From Euperipatoides rowelli (taxonomy: Eukaryota; Onychophora; Udeonychophora; Euonychophora; Peripatopsidae), in the NCBI GenBank assembly GCA_003024985.2, contig PXIH01S0008175.1: a stretch of 10,959 nucleotides of DNA. One strand, written 5' to 3'. The notes under the pieces were generated by a model that was given only the letters and a program-made list of their open reading frames with translations, was not told the DNA's origin and ran no database searches. Within the stretch, counting starts at the first letter, position 1. Each line of letters opens with the position of its first letter. Both the position numbers and the translations under genes were made by a program. Of the stretch, positions 1 through 6,954 are shown piece after piece.

Positions 1-550
1 ATTTATTGATTTTTTTTTTCATAATAAATTTAATTGAAAATAAATAGTAATTAACTTCTTTATACATTTAGGCTTTATATTTTTTAACTAAACACATCAC
101 TAACTTGGTCTTTACAGATAATACGAGTATATTACAATTTAGCATTGTCTAAGGATTTTTTTTCTATCCATAATATTGATAAAAAATGTTTATGAATAGC
201 GATTACTAAACTAAACTTTTATTGTTACATTTTTCTGAAATAAATTTATGTATCCTTCATAGTTCTAATGCAATATCAATGATAGTTTCTCCAAAGTGGA
301 AGGGCTCATTTCACAGATGGAGGGGTGATGGGGCCCTTGATCAGGATGGGCCCCGATGCAATTGCATCGGCTGCTTCGGCATTGTTACGCCACTGAGTAT
401 TGCATAATATGCCTGGTGAAATTTGAATATTGTCCATTACTTTTATAGTTTAGTAAATTTTTTTTTTGCTTATGTTTTAGGCTATGCATCCAAGTTCCCA
501 AAATGTAATGGATTTTTTGTGTTTAATTTTATCCTATTCCAATTTTCCAG
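1..550 (+). other. probable intron (3' part) upstream of first visible exon
   Basis: AT-rich DNA with no supportable coding frame. It ends in a good 3' splice site: a pyrimidine-rich stretch (about 526-548) followed by CAG at 548-550, directly before the open exon at 551. The only GC-rich island is the palindromic repeat at about 290-395. An open frame at 222-407 runs through that repeat and has no protein-like character. Confidence 0.5.
290..395 (-). repeat. GC-rich palindromic repeat, possible hAT-like transposon end
   Basis: This island is far richer in GC than its surroundings. It contains a perfect 18-bp palindrome at 353-370 (CCGATGCAATTGCATCGG), the self-complementary blocks GGGGCCC (330-336) and GGGCCCC (348-354), and TGATCA. 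It stops with CGCCACTG at 388-395. On the minus strand it would begin CAGTGGCG, which resembles termini common in hAT-type elements. I found no matching partner end and no 8-bp target duplication nearby, so it is either truncated or a different repeat. The family assignment is inference. Confidence 0.35.
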
Positions 551-732
551 GATGCTAATGTTAAAGAGGTATCATTTGGAAATTTAAAACAACTTTATAA
601 AGACAATAAAGAAAAATTACACAGAGGCACTACTTCATTTACCAGCCAATCTCAACATTTGTTTAATTTAAGTGATTTGTTAGATGAAGACTCAATGAAA
701 ATATCAAGTGAAGCAGATTTGCATATTAAATG
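551..732 (+). CDS. internal coding exon of an unidentified host gene
   Basis: The 182-bp exon is open in one frame only (60 codons plus two bases); both other frames hit stops within about 12 codons. It is bounded by a pyrimidine-rich acceptor ending CAG (548-550) and a strong donor GTATGT (733-738). It begins in phase 0 and leaves TG to be completed by the next exon. The peptide starts DANVKEVSFGNLKQLYKDNK, is hydrophilic, and has a Ser/Thr/Gln-rich middle followed by an acidic stretch NLSDLLDEDS. That suggests a flexible or linker segment rather than an enzyme core. No signal peptide, membrane segment or named domain is visible. I do not recognise the family. A chance open stretch is possible, but amino-acid composition, both splice sites and phase agreement with downstream exons argue for a real exon. 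Confidence 0.65.
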
Positions 733-1101
733 GTATGTTCTTATCCATTTTAAAATTTAAGCTCAGCATATGAATATTTTTTTTTTAATATTTTTATTAA
801 TGTACCGGTACATTAAAAAAAATGGTTTAATAATAATTATTAACTTATATAAATACCGTATTGTTTATATATTTTTATTCTATTGGACTCTTATTTCAGC
901 TGTTATATTTACAGCTTTACATTACTGTATCATGTAAATTTTATGTGTAACCTATACATTTTCTTTGCTTGGTAGATTTGAGAGAAAATAGAAATATGTT
1001 TTTAGGAAATATTTAAAAATGAATTTAGAAGTTTGTATGAATGATGCCCTCAAATAAAATGTTTCTAATTTAATTATCTAGTCATATATTCATATCTTCA
1101 G
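733..1101 (+). other. intron between exons at 551-732 and 1102-1234
   Basis: The 369-bp AT-rich segment begins GTATGT and ends in a pyrimidine-rich tract with CAG at 1099-1101. It contains no open stretch of note. A T-run and ATTTTT-rich stretch lies near 778-795. Its status depends on the middle exon being real. Confidence 0.45.
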
Positions 1102-1234
1102 TGACGTTTTCTGGCCTACATATATAGTGGTGCACTATCGAGGGTATGTAATGCACCAAAGGCGCATTGCTGGTAAAGTAGCTGGTGGTTTGGGTTGTGG
1201 ATACTATAAGGCCCCCATGGGGTTCAGGATGAAA
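1102..1234 (+). CDS. probable middle coding exon, 3' border uncertain
   Basis: A CAG acceptor at 1099-1101 is followed by one base that completes the TG left by exon 551-732 to give Cys. The frame then stays open to a TAG at 1298-1300. It reads DVFWPTYIVVHYRGYVMHQR near its start and later passes through a Gly-rich stretch GKVAGGLGCGYY. The downstream exon needs phase 0. A GT at 1235 gives that, with a 66-bp intron to 1300, but GTAAAT after AAA is a weak donor. GT at 1148 or 1178 would also keep phase. A strong donor-like GTATGT at 1144 would not. The segment is more GC-rich than its neighbours and opens with CAGTGACG, so an old transposon end exapted as, or mistaken for, an exon is the main alternative. 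Confidence 0.4.
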
Positions 1235-1300
1235 GTAAATGGTTTTAGAAGTTGTAATAGCCTTAGAGAAGCGGCTCCTGAAAAATCTAAAAATTCTTAG

Positions 1301-1426
1301 ATCTATTATAATTTTTTAGAAAGAGTTGAAAAACAAAATTTTAGCCATTTTTCTCAGTATGCTGCAAAGTTATTTTTACAGGCTTACAAGTTTAAAGAAA
1401 ACTCAAATGATTTTGAGCTTCCTTAA
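1301..1426 (+). CDS. terminal coding exon with stop codon, same unidentified gene
   Basis: A TTCTTAG acceptor at 1294-1300 opens 41 codons ending in TAA at 1424-1426; the other two frames close within five codons. The peptide begins IYYNFLERVEKQNFSHFSQY and continues with AAKLFLQAYKF, looking like one or two amphipathic helices rich in aromatic residues, then an acidic end NDFELP. This composition is clearly protein-like for DNA this AT-rich. It starts in phase 0, matching the end of the 1102-1234 exon at 1234. A second acceptor-like CAG (1355-1357) lies in the same frame, so a shorter exon starting at 1358 is also possible. I do not recognise the domain. AATAAA signals follow about 77 bases after the stop, supporting a 3' terminal exon. 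Confidence 0.6.
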   Translation: MYYNFLERVEKQNFSHFSQYAAKLFLQAYKFKENSNDFELP

Positions 1427-1530
1427 ACTGTCATTGAGATTTAGATGTATTGAAACTGGGACTCACAAAGCATATTTATAATAATTATAAAAGTAAAAAT
1501 TAAATAAATAAATTATGCCTAGCTAACCAA
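1427..1530 (+). other. probable 3' UTR
   Basis: AT-rich sequence directly after the TAA stop, containing two overlapping AATAAA hexamers at 1503-1508 and 1507-1512. The cleavage site cannot be placed by eye; about 10-30 bases after the signal would be usual. A further AATAAA at 1802-1807 could serve a longer transcript. Confidence 0.4.
1503..1512 (+). promoter_or_regulatory. overlapping AATAAA polyadenylation signals
   Basis: Two canonical AATAAA hexamers overlap here, 77 bases past the stop codon of the terminal exon. Such hexamers occur by chance in AT-rich DNA, so the support comes mainly from their position. Confidence 0.4.
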
Positions 1531-2434
1531 GTAAGACCTATTTAATTTATTCACATTGATTGTAGACTAGAAATTTTTATTTTATTTATTTTTTCTTCTT
1601 CTAATTAATAAATTTGATCCACATTTATTTAAAATAGTCTACTGTTACTGTACATACATAAAGTAGTTTGTGTTCCATTATTATGTTTCTATATAATCAT
1701 AGCCTACATGGTTATTTTGTGTTTAAAATATTTAATTATCAAGTCATTTGTTGTAAAGTATTGGTTTTTATAATATTTCTCAAAACTATTGAAGGTTATT
1801 CAATAAAATTGTAATTTTTAGATTAATTTTAAGTACGCTTAGACAATTTTTCTGCAATTGTGAAAAGAATTTTAAAAATTTGATATAGGTCTTTTAAATG
1901 TAATAAAATTATTATAGTAGGCTAATAATGAATATCCTGATATTAATTATAAAATTAGTTTTTGATTATTGGAATTTTGATACAGCATTTACTCTCGATT
2001 TTGAATTATGTGTAATCAGCAATGTATAAAAAAAGGACTATGGAATATATAATTACAATAATAGATACAGTAAATATTATATAGAGTTATTATTTTAATT
2101 TTTAAGTACATAATTTATATTTACTGATAGGCTATAGTATGAGAAGAGTCAAAACACCAATTCTGAAACACTTCCAGTTCTGATTTTGTCACTTCTGGTC
2201 TAAAAATCCAAGATGACTGAGTTTCAGTTCCTATTTCTTAAAGGTTTGTAGGTTTTTAAATCTAAGAACATGAAATCATAGCGCGTGAAAATTTTGCACA
2301 TGCGCTTTTCTATAAAGGTGATCGACTGTTGCGATTTATTTTATACGATAGTAAAAGTAAGTATTTCAGTGCCATCGAGTGTTTAAAATTTTACACTGAA
2401 ATATATTATTTAAAAAAAATAATTAAAAAAAAAA
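1531..2434. other. AT-rich non-coding stretch
   Basis: I see no coding frame, RNA gene or mobile-element remnant I can support. It holds two TAGGCTA heptamers (1918 and 2128), and a GCACATGCGC box (2296-2305) lying five bases before a TATAAAGG (2311-2318), discussed as a finding. An A-rich run at 2411-2434 precedes the tandem repeat. Confidence 0.5.
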
Positions 2435-2500
2435 TCCTGGTCTAGGAATTTTTTAGTCCTGATCTATGATTTTCCTAGTTCTGGTTTAGGATTTTCCTAG
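2435..2500 (+). repeat. tandem repeat, three 22-bp units
   Basis: Three consecutive imperfect 22-bp units occupy 2435-2456, 2457-2478 and 2479-2500. They share the pattern TYCTGRTYTAKGAWTTTYYTAG and each ends in TAG. Units two and three are identical over the last 10 bases (ATTTTCCTAG). The array follows an A-rich run and immediately precedes the tRNA-like stretch, so it may mark the edge of an inserted repeat. Confidence 0.75.
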
Positions 2501-2504
2501 CTGC

Positions 2505-2570
2505 ATAGCTGATATAACCAAGCGGATCTTAAGGCACTGGATTGTTGAATACCCACTAGATGTAGTGAGC
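2505..2570 (+). repeat. tRNA(Leu/Ser)-like 5' half, possible SINE head
   Basis: TAACCAAGCGG at 2515-2525 differs from the class II tRNA A-box form TGGCCGAGCGG at only three G-to-A changes. It is followed by CTTAAGGCACTGGATT, close to the D-arm and anticodon-stem sequence of tRNA-Leu. A perfect 5-bp stem with a 4-base loop (CACTA GATG TAGTG) follows where the long variable arm of a class II tRNA would lie. I see no good B box, so this is not an intact tRNA gene. A decayed tRNA-derived SINE head is the best reading. Confidence 0.35.
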
Positions 2571-2608
2571 AGCTGTGAATAATGAATAAACAGTCCTTGA
2601 CAATCAAC

Positions 2609-2650
2609 TCTCCTAGTTGAGTTGCCCTGTAAGGCAACTCAGCTAGGAGA
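2609..2650. repeat. 18-bp-arm inverted repeat (hairpin)
   Basis: The arms at 2609-2626 and 2633-2650 pair over 18 positions with a single T/C difference (a G-T wobble in RNA), separated by six bases CTGTAA. Each arm carries GAGTTGCC or its complement GGCAACTC, flanked by CTAG. It lies in the same repeat-like block as the tRNA-like segment, so it could be SINE body structure or a small palindromic insertion. It lacks the following U-run that would suggest a bacterial-type terminator. Confidence 0.8.
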
Positions 2651-2894
2651 ATGAAACCTCTTATCACAAATCCTGCACCTGGTTCTTGGGGACCCTTGTG
2701 TAGTATGAGCCTCTTTACAAAATTTGTGGATAGTTCAAATATTTATTTATTTTGCCATGCGATCTGACTGGCGCGCAGTGCGATCCAGCATCCTGTGAGG
2801 TTGGACATGTTAAATTGGTTACTCTGGGAACCACCAACAGCAATGGAAACAGAAATAAGGGATTAACAGAAAATCAAAGGAATAGAGTATAGCG
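2651..2894. other. unassigned repeat-like sequence
   Basis: Moderately GC-rich, complex sequence including GACTGGCGCGCAGTGCGATC at about 2768-2787. It has no long reading frame on either strand. On the minus strand there is an acceptor-like tract ending CAG at about 2832, followed by ATGTCC and a short open frame closing before AATAAATAAATA; this is too short to call. It is probably part of an inserted repeat. Confidence 0.3.
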
Positions 2895-4390
2895 TGTCGG
2901 GACCCGGAATAATATAGTCAGCGCTCCCCCAGCTCTGTTTCACTACCAGATATCTTAGGAATTATAAGAACTCTGAAAATTAAGGCGCCACCTACAATTA
3001 TCTTGCAAACTTTGCACTTGCTAGCTCCGCCCACAAACTCCATTCACAGGGTGCAACTCGGATAGTGTTCAGATACAATCCCTCTGGACAACAGCCCAGA
3101 AAAACATACAAAATAATAATATTGACTGATAACAATTAATACACAAAACAGGTTTTGATTAGAAATCTAGTTCTATATTGTCACACTGGCTTACACACTA
3201 TATATGGCACTATTGCCTGAACAAATTCACGATAACACAAATATTTTAAACTGACTATTGTGACTTACAAAAATATACTTAAGACGATTTCACACCAGGA
3301 ATTGTTACTTTCTCTCCCCACAATACATATAAAATGACAAGTAAGAAAAATAATGGAAAAATATAAAAAATACTAATACACTTCTTTCACAAGCAATATA
3401 TAAATTACACAGGCCACTACTTTACTAGACTATACTATGCTCTAACTTCCTATACTCTATTCGCTTCCACACTTCATACAATAATAATACTGAAATAATT
3501 CACTCACCCTGTTGGCCAACTCACATTCACTCAGTCGAGCTCGGTTTGTTATCCGTTCTGGATGCAAAATAAAGTCTGCGCTGTTATTTTCTATTTTGGG
3601 CTCGCTGGTACTCCTGACCAAGGCACTCAATAATTATCCTAATGTTGGTATTTTATGGTATTTCGATCGTCGCTGCTACTGGAATGCGATAACTTACACT
3701 GGTGTTACACAAAATTCTCTTCACTGTCGTATTTGATTTTCGGATTCTAGTGCTCATTTGAGTCTCTCTTTGGTCTGACGTCTGGTCTACTTTAACATAT
3801 GGGGCCTCGTGAAATAACTTCTGAAAAACTTCTGTAATGTTCCACGGCTGAGGGCTCTTACTTCTGCACCTCCCTTAGCTAATAATACCAATATTTAAAA
3901 AAATATATGCGAGCTCCACAACCACTATTGGCTGGTATTGGTCTTCGACCGGAATAAATAAATAATTTGACTTTTAAATGTTCTCCAATATATTTCAATT
4001 ACTTCTGAAACTTCACTAAAAATGTCTTATTTTAATATTACAGTGCTAATCCCATATAATTCTCAACTGCACACAATATTTTCTTTGCAGCACCAACACA
4101 CAGGTGTCTGCTTGATGCCTACTGTTGATCTTTATTTGTTCTTAACTCATTTTGAACGTACTTTCACACCTTCACATTAATTCACTCTACTAATTGGCTA
4201 ACACAAACACGCACTGATTCAGACTTTGTCTCCTGCACATTTATTAAAATATCTTAGCCAATATTTTACAACTATAAATGAAAATAAAATAATCCTGTGG
4301 CCTCTAAACATAAAAATATTGATTTATAATAAATATTTTTACCACTTTCTTCTTACAAAATACAAATAAAATAAAATTACAGCACTTTTG
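2895..4390 (-). repeat. probable old insert with sense on the minus strand, family unknown
   Basis: About 1.5 kb is visibly C-rich and G-poor on the + strand, opposite to the purine-rich retrotransposon further on, and has more complex sequence than the flanks. It opens TGTCGGGACCCGG at 2895. On the minus strand it carries a donor-like CAACAGG/GTGAGTG (boundary 3508/3507). An open frame at 3512-3736 (+) has no protein-like character. No coding frame, primer-binding site or clear flanking duplication is visible. It could be the non-coding part or LTR of a retroelement, or a leader region of a gene on the minus strand. The limits given are approximate. Confidence 0.3.
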
Positions 4391-4397
4391 CTTACAC

Positions 4398-4424
4398 TTA
4401 GGGGAAAGGGGGGAATGCCGCGCA
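4398..4424 (+). repeat. left terminal inverted repeat of the TA-flanked element
   Basis: Starts TTAGGGGAAA and ends GCCGCGCA. It pairs with 5177-5204 inverted, with one single-base gap. The block of six G followed by AAT and CCGCGCA is the best-conserved part. Confidence 0.75.
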
Positions 4425-4582
4425 CTTAAGCAAGATTCGTTCGTGTGGCAAAATAGTTGTTAAGATAAATAGTTTTACATGAAAATGATCCTTAGTTATC
4501 CTACTTTTAAATGTATATAAACATTTCGTGCAAAAATATATCAAATTTATTAAATATTGAAAATAGTACAAAGTAGCTTTTA

Positions 4583-4637
4583 CACGGTTTTCCCCCCATG
4601 TTGGGGAAATACCGTGGTGGGTGGGGGGAAAACCGTG
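4583..4637. repeat. perfect 16-bp inverted repeat inside the element
   Basis: CACGGTTTTCCCCCCA at 4583-4598 is repeated exactly in inverse at 4622-4637, separated by 23 bases. The spacer holds a third inverted variant, CACGGTATTTCCCC (minus strand of 4603-4616). The arms are diverged copies of the element's terminal motif, with CACGG replacing CGCGG and TTTT replacing TATT. Confidence 0.85.
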
Positions 4638-4731
4638 CCAAAATGAATAGGGAAAACAACACGGTAAGTATATTTAATTATCAAAAAAAAAAAGATGAAA
4701 TTTTTAATTAATTTGAGTTATTTATGAATGA

Positions 4732-4805
4732 AAATAATAATATTAATATTAATATTATTAATAATAATAATAACAATAATAATAATTACCATAATAATAA
4801 TAATA
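4732..4805 (+). repeat. (AAT)n-type microsatellite
   Basis: An imperfect trinucleotide array of AAT/ATT units with a direction switch near the start and interruptions by C (4774 and about 4789-4790). It lies in the AT-rich interior of the transposon and probably expanded after insertion. Confidence 0.9.
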
Positions 4806-5159
4806 GAGTTAGACCATGGTATTCCCCCATTCGTGTTTCACGGTTTTATTAATTTATACGCAACAGACGAACCTTTTATCTTAATGATGTAAACTATACA
4901 TTAAAACATTCTCTAATCACTACCTTTTAAGAATATATTTGACTAAAAATTATTGAAAAAAAAAAAAAATAGATAATTCTTGTATTTTCTTAAGCCAAAA
5001 AATAACAAGAAATATTTGATTTTTAATTTTTCCACCCTGGCACATTTATAAAAAAAAATTTCAAGATTTTTTATATCAATTATTGGTACATATTGCAACC
5101 AGAAAAGGACAGTATTAGATAAATTCATTAATTATATCACGTAATATGAAATACTTTGA

Positions 5160-5204
5160 TGCGCGGTATTACCCGCTGCGCGGTATTCCCCCCACTTCCC
5201 CTAT
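5160..5204 (-). repeat. right terminal inverted repeat with tandem subterminal copy
   Basis: Two direct copies of TGCGCGGTATT lie 17 bases apart, at 5160-5170 and 5177-5187. The second continues into CCCCCCACTTCCCCTAT, which is the inverted match of the left end. The left end has only one copy, so the termini are asymmetric. Confidence 0.75.
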
Positions 5205-5205
5205 T

Positions 5206-5620
5206 GAAAATAAAATTATAACCTATTTTTCTATTTTACAATATAAAAATACAAATTATTTCCAAATTCTTATCGCCTTTTCTTTAGTCGCAATTTACAT
5301 AATTTCTACTCTAATATTTATAACAATTATTTCATAAATTTACACAGAATTTTGACAATATATAATACAACATATTATATTATTTACATTAATATTTATA
5401 ATTATTCTTTACAATAACATTATATTCATTATATCTTTAACAAACAAATCTTATTTTATTATTACATGAACATGACTCTATATCATCATCTATGTGATTC
5501 CACATGATTCAGGCCACCCACTCCAAGAAACCTGTACTCTTTGAACCTGGTCATCATCATCAATAATTACAACCCCCTACTTAATCATTATAGCCATAGG
5601 CAGATGTCTATAAGATTAAG
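5206..5620. other. AT-rich spacer, possibly including retrotransposon 5' UTR
   Basis: From 5206 to about 5470 it is simple AT-rich DNA; an open frame across 5146-5337 spans the transposon end and is a chance product. From about 5500 the sequence is more complex (GATTCAGGCCACCCACTCC, then CATCATCATCA) and may be the 5' leader of the retrotransposon, whose true 5' end I cannot place. Confidence 0.4.
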
Positions 5621-6316
5621 ATTGGAATGTATAATGTAAGGTTTCTTAACAGAACAGGAAAATTAGCAGAGGCATGTATTGAAAGGACTAGAAGGAACAT
5701 TAAGACATAGGGAATCTCGGAGACTTTCTGGAAAGAAAATATGTACTTCATCATTACCATAAGAGAAGAAAAGAACTTCAGAGTAATGGCAGCAGGGGAA
5801 GGAATTATAAGGATTAGGATTCATAGTAAAAGAGGATATGGCAAAATGTGTGAGGAATGTATGGAGGATTTCAGAAATAATAATTGCAGTATGATTTGAA
5901 GAAAAGAAATGAAATATACCAGTCTTTGCTCCAACAATAGATAACAAAGAAGAAATTAAACAAATCTACAATCTGCTAGAAGACGTGTTACAAAGAAAAC
6001 AATTTAAAGATGTGATTTCAATAGGTGTTTGGAATCTAAAGTTCAATAACATAGAGACCAAAGTACTGTCAGTCCATTGGTATTAGGAAAAAAAAAATGA
6101 TAAGGCAACCAACCTACTTGTTGATTTTTGTAATAACCAAGACTTATGGTTTGCAAACACCTGGTTTGAACAGAAAAGCAATAACATACATACTTGGACT
6201 TCACAAATGGAACGATAAAGAGCTAAATAGATTTCATCATAACTTCCAAAAGATTTTAAAACAGCATTAAAAACTGAAAAGTCATGCCAGGAGCAGACTG
6301 TGGATTAGATCACAAC
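5621..6316 (+). pseudogene. endonuclease domain remnant of the LINE
   Basis: This would have cut the target DNA to prime reverse transcription (exonuclease-endonuclease-phosphatase fold). The start reads IGMYNVRFLNRTGKLAEA from 5621, in the place of the family's TWNVRSL. A second frame gives GLGFIVKE (about 5806) and VFAPTIDNKEEIKQIYNLLE (about 5920), matching the family's YAPT-D-EE region. GVWN at about 6022-6033 stands where GDWN or GDFN is expected, so the Asp is lost. NTWFEQKSNN then HTWTS follows near 6158-6204, and PGADCGLDHN closes the domain at 6287-6316, keeping the terminal Asp-His pair. At least three frame changes and several stops break the domain. Confidence 0.85.
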
Positions 6317-6954
6317 TCTAGTCTGCAGATTAGAGATAAATTTAAAACATCAAATTGAGAAAAAAATAGAAGATGGATGCTTGAATACTCAATAAAAATA
6401 AGAAAGTTTTCTAATGAAAAACTAAGAGAAAATTTTAAAAAGTTTGTTGCCTAGAACAAGGTAGTGTTAATGAAAGATGGAACAAAGTTAAGGACAAAAT
6501 TCATCAATCAGCAAAAGAGGAAATTTTCAAAAGAAAAAAAGGCATAAATCCATAGATTACTGAAGATTCTTTAAAACTTATGGATGAAATGAGGAAGGTG
6601 AGACAGATAGATATAAATTATTAAATTTCTTAATTAGAAAAAGATGCAGGATAGAAAAACAAAATTGGCATGAAGATAAATGTAAAGAAATTTGAGAATC
6701 TGGATAAAAGACATAACACATGCAGATAACACAGAATGGTAAGGCAATAATGTGGAAGAAAAATAGCAGCAGAGATCAAGGGTAAATATGTGAAATCTAT
6801 ATACTGAAGAAATTGTGGACAGATGGAAACAACATGGAAAGGAACTTTATGTAAAAGTAGAAAATAGGGATGAAAGGGAATAATCAGACAGCAATGAAGA
6901 AATATCAATTTTGAAAGAGGAAATTCTGGAAGCTATGAAAAAATAAGACCAGCA
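6317..6954 (+). pseudogene. linker between endonuclease and RT of the LINE
   Basis: A long lysine- and glutamate-rich connecting region. ERWNKVKDKIHQSAKEEIFK starts at about 6471 and is followed by KRKKGINP, a stop in the place of the usual Trp, then ITEDSLKLMDEMRK. This corresponds to the W-T-E-LM-RRK segment seen before the reverse transcriptase in such elements. Further on, EIVDRWKQHGKELYVKVENR (about 6810-6870) matches the R-W-EHF-ELY segment, and SILKEEILEAMKK lies at about 6907. Frame breaks lie between these blocks. Confidence 0.75.

Larger units (their letters stand above)
4401..5201. mobile_element. 801-bp non-autonomous DNA transposon (MITE-like), TA-flanked
   Basis: The left end (4398-4424) and the inverted right end (5177-5204) align as TAGGGGAA, two variable bases, GGGGGGAAT, one variable base, CCGCGCA: about 27/28 bp with one gap and few substitutions. 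TA dinucleotides flank both ends (4399-4400 and 5202-5203), as Tc1/mariner/pogo-type insertion would leave. TTA on the left against TAT on the right is also close to a PIF/Harbinger TWA pattern. The interior is AT-rich with a microsatellite and poly(A) runs but no transposase frame. At least eight copies of a motif related to CGCGGTATTCCCCCC sit inside in both orientations. The superfamily is inferred only from the ends and the TA. Confidence 0.7.

Noticed and set aside
222-407. Open frame of 61 codons on the + strand
   Set aside because: It runs across a palindromic GC-rich repeat and AT-rich flank, with no protein-like composition and no splice or promoter context.
2609-2650. Hairpin as a rho-independent terminator
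   Set aside because: No U-run follows and the surrounding DNA is eukaryotic in character.
2890-2907. Possible LTR start TGTCGGGACCCGG with 5-bp duplication TAGCG
   Set aside because: No second copy of TAGCG at a plausible right end, and no primer-binding site or polypurine tract found.
2880-3462. 12-bp inverted match GAATAGAGTATA (2880-2891) and TATACTCTATTC (3451-3462) as possible terminal repeats
   Set aside because: Twelve matching bases are expected by chance somewhere in a window this size, and the match does not extend or carry target duplications.
3512-3736. Open frame of 74 codons on the + strand
   Set aside because: No recognisable motif; the block's base skew suggests the minus strand is the sense strand.
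4943-5337. Open frames on both strands at the right half of the transposon
   Set aside because: Low-complexity AT-rich translations (Phe/Lys/Asn/Ile runs) crossing the terminal repeat; no transposase motif.
5506-5565. CATCATCATCA-type direct repeats as a CRISPR-like or regulatory array
   Set aside because: Only a few trinucleotide units; simple sequence near the LINE 5' end.
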